In this document: positions 9,925-19,545 of the stretch, piece by piece | Layout of the letters: every line of letters starts with the position of its first letter | How positions within the stretch are numbered: position 1 is the stretch's first letter | IMG/VR virus record: IMGVR_UViG_3300009170_000006 | Coordinates: 1-64,000 of that record | DNA: 64,000 nt | Direction: 5' to 3' (one strand) | Source: a virus | Program-made: the position numbers and the translations under genes | The notes under the pieces: model-generated | What the model saw: the letters and a program-made list of their open reading frames with translations, nothing else | Told to the model about the DNA's origin: nothing | The model's database searches: none

Positions 9925-12900
9925 TTAACAAAGGTTTTCTATAAAAGTTTCTTCTCCTGTTTTTAATCTTTTTTCATAATCTTCTTTATCTGCAGTTTTA
10001 GTCTTTTTAAACTCTTTAGGCTCTTCAGAAACAAGTTTCTCATTAGCCTTAATAGTTTCATTTTCCTCTACAGTTGATTCCTCAATACCTGGTTGTACAA
10101 TTCTAAGATCTCTAACTAAATTATCTTCATTTATTGTTACCTTTGCACCAAGGGCACTTTTCAAAGTTACTGAATTTGTTCCAACTTTCTCAATTTTATA
10201 CTGAATATTATTATAAATAACTTCAAATTTATTAGTTTGAGCAATCTTTAAACTTTTTAAATTTAAATTCTCATTTAACTGTTGACTATTTACTTTTGTT
10301 GGCCCTAATGTTGAAACAACTACTTCTGTTTCAGGAACTATAACTAGCTCAGCCTGAGCAACATCTCTAGCTGCAAGCTTAGCTTCTTTAATTCTTGATT
10401 GAATTCTAGCATTCTTTCTACTGATAGTAACAGGATATTCTTTTTGTTTACTAGCAACAACTTCTTTAGTATTAAGATTCATTGTAGTAGTAGTAAACTT
10501 ATTTCCTATATTGTTTTCTTTATAGTTATCAATTAGTTCACTTAAGTATCTTACTTGATCTTGATATCTTAATAAAGCACTTAATAGTTGAGCTTGTCTT
10601 TCTTCTTCTTTAGTTTTTACTGATTCAAGAAATTCAGCTGAGTTTATGTTATTTAATACTTCATTTTGAAGACTCTCAAGTTTATTTTTTATTGCAGGGT
10701 ATTGAAAATTTTCATACTCATTATCTGATATAAAAGTCTTAAGATTGTTTTCTTTATAAAATAAGTAACTAACATGTTCTTTAATATATCTTATTGAATC
10801 AGCAATAGCTCTTTTAACAGCTTCAAGTAGTTTACCTATAGTATCTATCTTAGAGTTTATCTTATTTCTTCTACCAATTAACTCGTCTCTTGTATAAGTA
10901 CTAATTGTAGGGTCACTAATTAATGAAGAGTAGTATTGAGCTTGTTTTTGTAAGTCTTGTTGTACAGCTTGAACATCAGATAATTCTTCTTGAAGTTCTT
11001 TTACTCTATCTGTAATATCATTTAATAACTGAAACTCTGCTCTATAAGAAGCTTTAAGTTCAGCTATTTTTTCCTGAGCTTTAACACCTTTTGCAGTTTT
11101 TTTAGAACTTTTAGATTTAGTAGCAGCAGTTAAAGTTTTAATCTGGTTATCTATATTCTTAAGATTGTTTTGAATACCTTCAGTACTTGTATTTAATATA
11201 CCATCTAAGTAAGAAAGAGTATCAGTTATCTCAATAGCATCCAAACTTAAAGCCTCAGCTTTTTTCTCTAGTAACTCTATTCTTTTTTCAATAAATTCTT
11301 TTCTAGTTTCTAAAGTAGAAGTACCAGGTAAACCAAATCTTAATGCTTTTTCTTCAGCAGCTGTAAGACTTTCTCTAGGTTGCATTAATAATCTTTTAGT
11401 CTCAGCTTCAATAGCTTGAGTCTTAGCCTCTTTTTCAGTTGTTGGTGTCTCTGCTTTTGTAGGCCCTAATGTAGATACTACTTGTTCAGTTTGTTTTCTT
11501 AAAGGAAGTAATTTAGCATCTTTAATTTGATCTAAAGGTGTTAACTTTACACCAGGTAATAAGTTTAATTCAGTAGTAGATGTCTCACCAGCTTGATAGT
11601 TTATTTCAATAGGCATTACACCTAAAGTAGTAGCTCTTAAGTTGTGAGTATTGTTTAATAAAATTCTATATAATGATAATTGCTTTTGATGTTTTAATTT
11701 ATTAGAATCTTTTCCTTTACCATAAGCATTTTCATATTTAGTTTTTCCTTTATTTTCACCACTATTATAAGTATCAGTAAACTGATTACCTCTCATAGTC
11801 TTCATATCATAAATACGGATATTACCTTGATCATCATAAGTAAGTAAATCTACAGTACCTGCAACACCTATCTTATCATCATACAATACAACATCATTAG
11901 CTAAAACCTTTTCACCTCTAGCATCCATTACAGCCTTAACTTTTTTCAAGTCTTCAACAAAAGATTCAATATCTTCTTGAGAAGCTACATCATAACTAGT
12001 CAAGTCTTTAAGTTCTCCATTAAAGAAATCTCTTACTAGACCATCCACTTTTGTACCAATAACTTGAGAAGATGCTACTATAAGTTTATTTTCTATATCT
12101 CTATCAGTATAACCTAAAGCAGCTAATCTTTTTTCATAGTCTTCAAAAGATTCATCTTTTTTCATAGGATCTTTAAACTCATCTTCTGAAATATAAGTAG
12201 TAACCCTTTTATAAGTTTTACCAGTCTTGCTGTTTACATATTGAGTACCATCTTCAGATAACTTAATAAATTCTTTATTAGAAACTATTTCTTGAATAGC
12301 CTCTTCTAATGTTTGTATTGGTGCATTTTTAAGCTCATCTTCTTTTTCTTTAGCAGCAATAGCTGTAAAGTTGCTGAATAATTTTAAAGCAATATCAAAT
12401 TGAGGACCTGCAGTTACTTTATTACCTTGAGCATCCATAAAGTATGTAGCTACTGGCATTTCTGTATCATTATCTAAAGCATTAGCATATGCTTCTATTA
12501 ATTCATTAGGGATATTTAAACCTGAGTCTTTAGTAACTAAATTTAATATACCATTGATACTAGTTAATCTATTAATTAACTTTTGATTTTCTTCAATAAT
12601 ACTTTCTTTATTATTAAGAATTTCACTATAAGCATCATTTAATCTAGTGTGTAATTTAAAAAAATTCTGAGGAGCCATCAATATATTAATACTTTCAGCA
12701 AGACCTTTCATATCATCTCTAAGACTCATATGATCTTTAACTACACTATAAGCTTTTTCTATATCATCATTAAATACAATATGATCATTCTTTTTAGCTA
12801 AGAATTTAACATGCTCCATAAAAGCTTTCTTAGCTATTTCATCTTTAGCTTCTTTTTCTTCAGGAGTTTTTGCTTCTTTAACAGCTTTAACAGCTTCATA

Positions 12901-15384
12901 GAAATTATTTATAGTTTCTAGCTGTTTAGTTTTTTCTGCTTTAAGCTTTTTTTGTTCAGGAACATTATCATCTAGAACAGAAAGCTCTTGTCTTAGTGCT
13001 AAGATTTCACCTTTTGTTGATGCAGGGCTAAGTAATGTCATTAAGTTTTGAGCATCAGCTTTAGCTAAGTCATTAGAAATATTTGAGAATATATTAGCTA
13101 CATCTGCTATTCTTTTACTGTGAGAAGTATAAGTAGCTTTAGCAAATGTTAAGTTATACTTGGCAGTTTCCCAAGCTTTGTAAGCAATTTCTGCAGCTTT
13201 TCTTTCAGAAGTTCCCAATATAAATTTATTAGGAGTAAATGGATTAGGATATTTTTCGGCAACATCTTCATAGTCTTTTTTAAGTTGGTTAGCTCTTGCA
13301 ACAATACCATCTATTTTACCTAGGGCACTGTCTACATCTTGTTCTTTAATACCATATTTACCAAATGCTTCAACAACTTCAGCTCTACTTAAGTTTTTAT
13401 ATTGAGCAACTTTGTTAATCATAATATCTAATTTACCAGTTTGAAGGGCTACTAGTATTTTATTATCTTTAATATTTTCTATAGCATCAATAGCTTCTTT
13501 CTTTTTACCATTTCTAGCAGCTGTATACATATCATCAGCTAATCTACCTGTTGTTATAGAATTATCTATATCAGGAGCTAATGTAATTAATGCTTTATCA
13601 TAAAAGTCATTTAAATATTGTACATTTTTAGCTTTAAATTCTTTGTTTAATTTTTCAGCAGCAGCATAATTTTCAGTACCCCAAGCTTTAACTAGCTTAC
13701 TTATAGCAACAGAAGGTGCAGCCATTACAGGTTGAGCAAACATACCCATAGCAAAACCACCAGCAAATGTTTCAGCTCCTTGTGCAGAAAACTGTTCACC
13801 AAGACCTTGCATAAAATGAGGCATATAACCTTCATAACCTGCTCTAATAGGATCTGTATATAATTGCATTGCATGTTTAGCAGCTCCACTAGATATAGCT
13901 TCTTGTAAGTTTTCTTGAATACCTTCAGCAAAATTTGCTTTAAGATAGTTCATACCAAACTGACCATAAAATTTAGGTTTTGTAAAAGATTGTAATGCAG
14001 CTTTACCTTTAGATAAAAATCCTTCACCTACAGCTGAGAATGTTTTACCATTAAACAAGTAGTCATCTACTAATTTAACAGCACCTTCTCTTCCCATAAC
14101 ACTTCTTAAAGGAGCAAGCATTGTAGCATACATTAATTTATTACTAGTAGTAATTGCAGGTAAGTTCCAAAAAGCAGTTCTATAAGCTTCTTCATTAGCA
14201 ATAGCTTCTATCTTTAGCATCTCTGCTCCATCAGGATCTTTACCATTATCAGCTCTGTATTTTGCAACAAGATCTTCTGTAATATTAATCTTAACCATTC
14301 CTCCTTCAAGCTTAGCTTCAGAAACAGCTCCTTTCATCATTAGCATATCATCAGCAAAAGCTCCAAAAGTTTTGGTCATCTTAGCATAGTTACTTGCATA
14401 GTCAGTAGCTCTTAATGCATCAACAGTTTGATCTAAAGGATTTAAAATATTAGCAGTTTCTCTTACAACACCTTTTGCTCCTTGACTCATCTTAGTCCAA
14501 AGACTTTTCATTTCAGGAACACTGTTTATAGCACGAAGATTTTCCATTCTTTTTGACCCAGCAAAAGCAGTTTTAGCTCCTTGAAAAACATTTTCAACAG
14601 CATTCAAACCTTTACCTACCATCATAGAAGCACCAGTTGCTCCCATTAGTCCACCAGTAGCAGCAGTTAATCCCATTAAAGCTAATTCTTCAGCTAAAAA
14701 ATCTGCACCAATACCAATAGTATATCCTGAGTTTAAAAAAGTATTTACAAAAAATCCACCAACACCACCTTTTGAAGATGAACCAATAGCCATTGCTCTT
14801 TCCATTTCTCTAGCTCCTTCTAAATCTGGAGCTAAAGGATCAGTAAATAAAGTACTCCAAGACTTGATCCCGGATCTAAAACCTGTACCTACTAAATTAT
14901 CCCATTGTGATGCAGCTCTTACAAACTCATCACCAAATGTCATCTTATCATTATATAAAGATTCATTATCTCTATAAGGAGAAAAGCCAATTTTATTATA
15001 TAAGTCACCAGAAGAATGGTATCTTTCAAAGTTAGCTCCATCAGTATCACCATTATAACTAAATGGTCTCATTGCTCCATAGATAGCACTTTCCTTTTTA
15101 GGCATAGCTGATAAAGCTTTATCCATGCTTGTAAAAAAGTCAACAGAACTATTTGGATTTTTTGATGCAGGATTAGATCCAGTTATAGGATTACCTGCTA
15201 TATTTTTATAAGCATCAATACTATTTGGTCTAGCTGGTAAATTTAAAGATTCTTCAATTTGTCTTATTCTATCAACAGCAGAATTATTTAAAGCTTGTAA
15301 AGCAGGAGCTCCATTAGTTAATTCACTTTCTTGAGGAGCAAGTTGTTCTTGTTCTTGTCCTTGACTAGCTAATTCTTCTGCCAT
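9925..15384 (-). CDS. giant virion cargo protein with embedded PD-(D/E)XK nuclease core
   Basis: This 1,819-aa protein sits between two other giant genes with 1-base gaps on both sides. Around residues 1,170-1,240 it carries GVAGTVDLL, then IYDMKT, then KHQKQLSLYR. This is the D...DxK...QxxxY series of RecB/Cas4-like PD-(D/E)XK nucleases. Hydrophobic Gly/Ala-rich stretches near residues 210-260 and 545-570 could contact membrane. The rest is long helical and coiled-coil sequence. Its place next to the polymerase gene suggests a cargo or ejection protein; the nuclease might process host or phage DNA on entry, which is inference. The nuclease motif is clear; its activity is untested. Confidence 0.75.
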   Translation of the reverse strand: MAEELASQGQEQEQLAPQESELTNGAPALQALNNSAVDRIRQIEESLNLPARPNSIDAYKNIAGNPITGSNPASKNPNSSVDFFTSMDKALSAMPKKESAIYGAMRPFSYNGDTDGANFERYHSSGDLYNKIGFSPYRDNESLYNDKMTFGDEFVRAASQWDNLVGTGFRSGIKSWSTLFTDPLAPDLEGAREMERAMAIGSSSKGGVGGFFVNTFLNSGYTIGIGADFLAEELALMGLTAATGGLMGATGASMMVGKGLNAVENVFQGAKTAFAGSKRMENLRAINSVPEMKSLWTKMSQGAKGVVRETANILNPLDQTVDALRATDYASNYAKMTKTFGAFADDMLMMKGAVSEAKLEGGMVKINITEDLVAKYRADNGKDPDGAEMLKIEAIANEEAYRTAFWNLPAITTSNKLMYATMLAPLRSVMGREGAVKLVDDYLFNGKTFSAVGEGFLSKGKAALQSFTKPKFYGQFGMNYLKANFAEGIQENLQEAISSGAAKHAMQLYTDPIRAGYEGYMPHFMQGLGEQFSAQGAETFAGGFAMGMFAQPVMAAPSVAISKLVKAWGTENYAAAEKLNKEFKAKNVQYLNDFYDKALITLAPDIDNSITTGRLADDMYTAARNGKKKEAIDAIENIKDNKILVALQTGKLDIMINKVAQYKNLSRAEVVEAFGKYGIKEQDVDSALGKIDGIVARANQLKKDYEDVAEKYPNPFTPNKFILGTSERKAAEIAYKAWETAKYNLTFAKATYTSHSKRIADVANIFSNISNDLAKADAQNLMTLLSPASTKGEILALRQELSVLDDNVPEQKKLKAEKTKQLETINNFYEAVKAVKEAKTPEEKEAKDEIAKKAFMEHVKFLAKKNDHIVFNDDIEKAYSVVKDHMSLRDDMKGLAESINILMAPQNFFKLHTRLNDAYSEILNNKESIIEENQKLINRLTSINGILNLVTKDSGLNIPNELIEAYANALDNDTEMPVATYFMDAQGNKVTAGPQFDIALKLFSNFTAIAAKEKEDELKNAPIQTLEEAIQEIVSNKEFIKLSEDGTQYVNSKTGKTYKRVTTYISEDEFKDPMKKDESFEDYEKRLAALGYTDRDIENKLIVASSQVIGTKVDGLVRDFFNGELKDLTSYDVASQEDIESFVEDLKKVKAVMDARGEKVLANDVVLYDDKIGVAGTVDLLTYDDQGNIRIYDMKTMRGNQFTDTYNSGENKGKTKYENAYGKGKDSNKLKHQKQLSLYRILLNNTHNLRATTLGVMPIEINYQAGETSTTELNLLPGVKLTPLDQIKDAKLLPLRKQTEQVVSTLGPTKAETPTTEKEAKTQAIEAETKRLLMQPRESLTAAEEKALRFGLPGTSTLETRKEFIEKRIELLEKKAEALSLDAIEITDTLSYLDGILNTSTEGIQNNLKNIDNQIKTLTAATKSKSSKKTAKGVKAQEKIAELKASYRAEFQLLNDITDRVKELQEELSDVQAVQQDLQKQAQYYSSLISDPTISTYTRDELIGRRNKINSKIDTIGKLLEAVKRAIADSIRYIKEHVSYLFYKENNLKTFISDNEYENFQYPAIKNKLESLQNEVLNNINSAEFLESVKTKEEERQAQLLSALLRYQDQVRYLSELIDNYKENNIGNKFTTTTMNLNTKEVVASKQKEYPVTISRKNARIQSRIKEAKLAARDVAQAELVIVPETEVVVSTLGPTKVNSQQLNENLNLKSLKIAQTNKFEVIYNNIQYKIEKVGTNSVTLKSALGAKVTINEDNLVRDLRIVQPGIEESTVEENETIKANEKLVSEEPKEFKKTKTADKEDYEKRLKTGEETFIENLC

Positions 15385-15385
15385 C

Positions 15386-18163
15386 TTATTTATTTTTACT
15401 TTGATTTATTAATCTTTGTCTTTCATCAACTAAATCATTAGTTCTTTGACCATTTGCTAATCCATTAATGTATATATTAACTGTTTCATCTACAGCTTTA
15501 ATATCATCAACAATATATGGATTACCTTTAAGATCTATAATTTTATCACCATCATGTGATATATAATAAGGTTGTATTATAGTTGATTTTGTATCAGGAT
15601 CATAATTAACTTCTATTCTACCAGAAGTCTCTGAAAAGTTATTTACTGTATAAGAACCTTTTTCTAAAAGTACTTTCTCTATAGGCTGAACTTTTAAAGC
15701 TTTAGTAATATCTGTTTTAATAGCAGTATTATCATAGAATAATGATATACCTCTTGTAAGAATATCAGGACTTACTAACCCTGGATTTTTTTCATTTTTA
15801 GTCATATAATCTTGAATATATGCTTGAGAAGGTCTTATTGTAAAACCACTTTGAGTTAAATCATCAGCAGCAGTTCCGTTAACAACAACACTATAAATAG
15901 GTCTTTTGGCATCTGTTTTATCAGCCTTATTCATGTCAATAAGAAGCTGTCTAAAAAATGCATCAGCTCCTGGATCACTATCTTTACTACTTGCATAATT
16001 TTCTGCATCAAGACCTCCTATTAAAGCTTTGTATTTACCTGGGTTAGCAAAAGCTTGACTTAATGTGTTAGATATCTGTTTATTTATATCAGGATTTTGT
16101 GAAGCATCTACTCTATTAAAAAGTAATGAATTACTACTCTTCATACCAGAACCTTCATTCTTAGTAATATCAATCATTTGGTCAAAGCCTATTTTAGGTT
16201 GTCTATTGTAATCATATAAAAACTGACTCTTAGCTTTTTGGAAAGCATTTTCAATATCACCTTTACTACCATTAGGTCTTGTTTTTAAAAATTCAGTTAT
16301 AAACTTTGCATTTGGTTTATCATCATGATCTAAAACACCATACTCATTCACTAAATATTTTGCTAATTTAAAATCAGGATCTACTGAATTAGCTACTTTT
16401 TCAGCAGTAGTTTTAATTCCTTTTTTAAAATTATTTAATTGAGCAACACCTGCAGCAGCATCTATATCTACTTGTGCTAATGCAACACTATTACTTTTTA
16501 ATACCTCTTTTCCCCAACTAGTGTTTGGATTATCTTTTATATAAGTTTGTGTTTTTTTTAAAGACTGTAAAGGTTGATCTTTAATAGCAGCTTTAACTTG
16601 TTCAGCTGTTTCCATAGTTTGCCATTTACCTTTACCATAAGTTTTATCTAAATAATCAATGGCTCCAGCACCTGTTGTAGGATCAGCAAGAGCAGCTTTT
16701 TTAGCAGCTTTAAAAGTTGTATATAAAAGATTCATAGAACCATCATTAGCTTTTTTAAATACATCAGAACTTTCAGCAGCTTGTAACATGTATACTCCTT
16801 CAGGATGATCTACTAAATTTAAAGGTACATTTGATCCAACAGCTCCTGGAAATAATTCTGTAGTTGAATTTGTTTGTTCATTAGCTGTTGTTTTATCAAG
16901 ATCTTTTTTATATTTTTCTAATTCTTTATCTATATTGCTTTGAATAACTTTTTCAAAAATATTTAAATCACTTTTATATTTTTCAAGATTTTTTTTAAGA
17001 GCTAAATCATAAGCAGCAGTTTCTTTAACTATTGTATGTTCTGCACCTTGCATAGACATTATCTTAGCCATTTTGCTTAAGTCTTCATGTTGAAATGCTG
17101 CAGAATTAGATTGATCAAACTTGTTGATTAAAGATCTCATATCACCAGAATCCATGTTTGTTTGAATACTAGTTAATCTAGATTGTAAGTTATCTCTAGT
17201 GACAGTAGCAGCTTCTCTTCTTTGTTTAATAACTTCTAATTCTTGTTTTTCTCTACTAGTTAAAGCTCCTTTTTTACGCTCAAGTTCAATCTGTCTACCT
17301 TTTAATTGGTTGTGGTTGTTATTTACAATAGTTAAATCTTTATTTAAAGCTTTAATACCATTGTTCATATTTTTTTCAATGAAAGCTCTTTCAGCTGCTT
17401 TCTCATCATTATTATATTGAGGCATTAAACCTCTTACTGAATCTTTTCTAAAAACATAAGCTTTAGTATCATAATTATTAGAAACTCTAGGGTCATTACT
17501 ATAAATTTGATCAAACATATTATATAAAGCATTCTCTACTAATACACCATTTTTGTCTCTTACAATATAATGACCAGATTCACTATCTTGAGTAACAGTC
17601 ATACCTTGATCTTTAAGATTTTTTGCAGCATCTTTTTGCCAGTTATAGTAAGCATCATAACTACCCATGTCAAAATTTAAAGCTTCATCATCAGAAGTAG
17701 CTTTGAACTCTTCCATTTTATATTGAAGCTTTCTCATTGATGTTTCATTATATGTACCACCACATTTATCTTGGTCATAACAATATTTAGAATTTTCACC
17801 TTTGTCTAGTTCATTCATATGGTTTTTAGTCTTGACCATGTCACTAACTAAATACTTATCATCATAGAATCCTTTAAATACATTTTGTGCTTGATCTACA
17901 TTTTGCTGTAATGACAAGTCTAATCCTGATATTCTTTTAATATCATTATCAATTACCTTAAAGAACTCATCTCTTCTTTTAATATTAGTCTCTTTACTTA
18001 ATGGTCCATTCAATAGGGAGCCATATAACTCACTTATTTGTTTCTTAGAAGCATCATACTTAGTTTGTCTTGTCTGTAAAACATTGCCCAAAAAGTTATA
18101 ATCTGGGCGGAATGGTTGTATCTGAGGTATGTAGTCTGTTACTCCTTGTAAGTAGGTTGCCAT
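15386..18163 (-). CDS. large helical virion protein, probable cargo
   Basis: A 925-aa protein rich in Lys, Asp, Asn and Gln, with long predicted helices (for example residues 270-350 and 380-430). It begins MATYLQGVTDYIPQIQPFRP. I recognise no enzymatic motif. It directly precedes the 1,819-aa giant gene with a 1-base gap (TAA then ATG) and follows a promoter-like box about 18 bases upstream of its ATG, so it may open the transcription unit that leads to the RNA polymerase. In crAss-like phages this slot holds virion-internal proteins. The role as cargo is inferred from position. Confidence 0.65.
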   Translation of the reverse strand: MATYLQGVTDYIPQIQPFRPDYNFLGNVLQTRQTKYDASKKQISELYGSLLNGPLSKETNIKRRDEFFKVIDNDIKRISGLDLSLQQNVDQAQNVFKGFYDDKYLVSDMVKTKNHMNELDKGENSKYCYDQDKCGGTYNETSMRKLQYKMEEFKATSDDEALNFDMGSYDAYYNWQKDAAKNLKDQGMTVTQDSESGHYIVRDKNGVLVENALYNMFDQIYSNDPRVSNNYDTKAYVFRKDSVRGLMPQYNNDEKAAERAFIEKNMNNGIKALNKDLTIVNNNHNQLKGRQIELERKKGALTSREKQELEVIKQRREAATVTRDNLQSRLTSIQTNMDSGDMRSLINKFDQSNSAAFQHEDLSKMAKIMSMQGAEHTIVKETAAYDLALKKNLEKYKSDLNIFEKVIQSNIDKELEKYKKDLDKTTANEQTNSTTELFPGAVGSNVPLNLVDHPEGVYMLQAAESSDVFKKANDGSMNLLYTTFKAAKKAALADPTTGAGAIDYLDKTYGKGKWQTMETAEQVKAAIKDQPLQSLKKTQTYIKDNPNTSWGKEVLKSNSVALAQVDIDAAAGVAQLNNFKKGIKTTAEKVANSVDPDFKLAKYLVNEYGVLDHDDKPNAKFITEFLKTRPNGSKGDIENAFQKAKSQFLYDYNRQPKIGFDQMIDITKNEGSGMKSSNSLLFNRVDASQNPDINKQISNTLSQAFANPGKYKALIGGLDAENYASSKDSDPGADAFFRQLLIDMNKADKTDAKRPIYSVVVNGTAADDLTQSGFTIRPSQAYIQDYMTKNEKNPGLVSPDILTRGISLFYDNTAIKTDITKALKVQPIEKVLLEKGSYTVNNFSETSGRIEVNYDPDTKSTIIQPYYISHDGDKIIDLKGNPYIVDDIKAVDETVNIYINGLANGQRTNDLVDERQRLINQSKNK

Positions 18164-18180
18164 AGTAAAATATTATGTTT

Positions 18181-18193
18181 TAAATATACAAAA
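18181..18193 (-). promoter_or_regulatory. Bacteroidetes-type promoter box
   Basis: The minus strand reads TTTTGTATATTTA in a 71-base gap, 18 bases upstream of the ATG at 18163. The same core TTTTGTATATTT appears upstream of genes starting at 24495, 35269 and 42907. TATATTTA is one base from the Bacteroidetes -7 consensus TAnnTTTG. It is probably the promoter for the giant-protein operon. Confidence 0.55.
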
Positions 18194-18234
18194 TTTATTT
18201 GAGGTTGTAATACACTTTTAAAGTTTATTTGCTT

Positions 18235-19533
18235 TTATCCAACACCTTGTGGATTATTATGATAACCTTCATAAGCTCCAGAATTTGAATCTGCAGCTGC
18301 TCCTTTACCTAACATAGTTTTAAATATTTCTTTTTGTATTTCTGGATTAGGAGAATATTGTTGTGCTTTTTGCCATAAAGCATCATATTGATCATATCTA
18401 GTTGCAGGATTTATTGGAGTATTATTTGGTTTAAAATAAGCAAAACCTCCACTAGAAGGATCAACAGCATACTGAGGATACAATGTATTTAAGTTAGCAG
18501 TATTAGCTCTATTAGTAATAGCATCAATATAAGATTGTCTTATTTGTTGTCTAGCTTGTGCTTTAGAATTATCAAATTGTTGATTAGCTACTGTATATTT
18601 ATCAAACAATTGAGTATCAAGATTAGCTTTATTTTGGGAAGCTTGATTTAAAATACCTGTTTGTTGTTCAGATAATTGATTAGCTAACCCAACATTTAAG
18701 TTATTATATCTTCCCATTACATCAGCAGCAGCTTTAGCCATTTGACCTTGAGCAACTGTATTAGCAGCAGCTTGTTGTTGAGGATTAGTAAATGCTGCAG
18801 AATTTTGCATAGCCATGTTAGCCATTTCAGTATTAGCAGCAAGTTCTCTAGTAGGATCATAGAAAGTAGCTTCTGGTAATCTTACTTGAGGAGTAGCTTG
18901 CCAAGGTAAATACTTTTTAAGTCTAGCTTTATCTCCTACAGCACCAGCTGTTTTAATAATATCTTGTAACCACCAAGGAGCATTTTGATCTTCACCATAA
19001 GCAACAGGAGTATTTTGTTCAAAAGGTTTTCTTTCAACAACAGGTTTTTCAGCAGCAGGAGGAATAACTTTATCTTCTTCTGGAACTGTAAGCTTTTCCA
19101 TTATCTTATCCCATCTTTCACCAAGAAAATTATCATCAGGTCTATCAGCATAAGGCATTCCTAAATCTGTATGTATCTGTAATACTCTATCTTTAAATTT
19201 ATCATTTTTAAGCAAGTATTCTTGAAACTCTTTATTTTGACCAGCTACTGTTCTGCTTTTAGGTTTAAATCCTGTTTCTGCAGCCCATTTTTCCCACTGA
19301 GCTTTATCATATTTTGAATGATGAAGTTTATTACTACCATAACCATAAGGTTCTATTAATAAAGGAACATCCCCTGTAGCAGCTGCAGCTTTAGCGAGTC
19401 TTGTTTCAGGTCCTGATTTAGGAGTTGTTGTAGATACTACAACAGCATTTGGATGTGTCTGTTTAAAAGCTGACACTTTATCTTCAGGTATCTTATAAGT
19501 TTTATCACCTACTTTAAATGTTATATCGGCCAT
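18235..19533 (-). CDS. virion-associated helical protein, probable cargo
   Basis: A 432-aa protein. The N-terminus (MADITFKVGDKTYKIPEDKV) looks like a small beta domain. The middle is Pro-rich, and residues ~225-345 form an Ala/Gln/Asn-rich helical stretch (ELAANTEMANMAMQN onward). The C-terminus is Asn/Gly-rich. It follows the 610-aa gene by 12 bases. A promoter-like box lies between it and the next gene, so it may end a transcription unit. I do not recognise a catalytic motif. Virion location is inferred from position in the cargo block. Confidence 0.65.
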   Translation of the reverse strand: MADITFKVGDKTYKIPEDKVSAFKQTHPNAVVVSTTTPKSGPETRLAKAAAATGDVPLLIEPYGYGSNKLHHSKYDKAQWEKWAAETGFKPKSRTVAGQNKEFQEYLLKNDKFKDRVLQIHTDLGMPYADRPDDNFLGERWDKIMEKLTVPEEDKVIPPAAEKPVVERKPFEQNTPVAYGEDQNAPWWLQDIIKTAGAVGDKARLKKYLPWQATPQVRLPEATFYDPTRELAANTEMANMAMQNSAAFTNPQQQAAANTVAQGQMAKAAADVMGRYNNLNVGLANQLSEQQTGILNQASQNKANLDTQLFDKYTVANQQFDNSKAQARQQIRQSYIDAITNRANTANLNTLYPQYAVDPSSGGFAYFKPNNTPINPATRYDQYDALWQKAQQYSPNPEIQKEIFKTMLGKGAAADSNSGAYEGYHNNPQGVG

Positions 19534-19545
19534 AGTTTTTTATTT

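Noticed and set aside
13725-13931. Minus-strand alternate-frame ORFs inside giant genes (13725-13931, 21600-21851, 39187-39384, 50472-50717)
   Set aside because: They are out-of-frame within well-supported genes, without leader or motif; chance in AT-rich DNA is enough.
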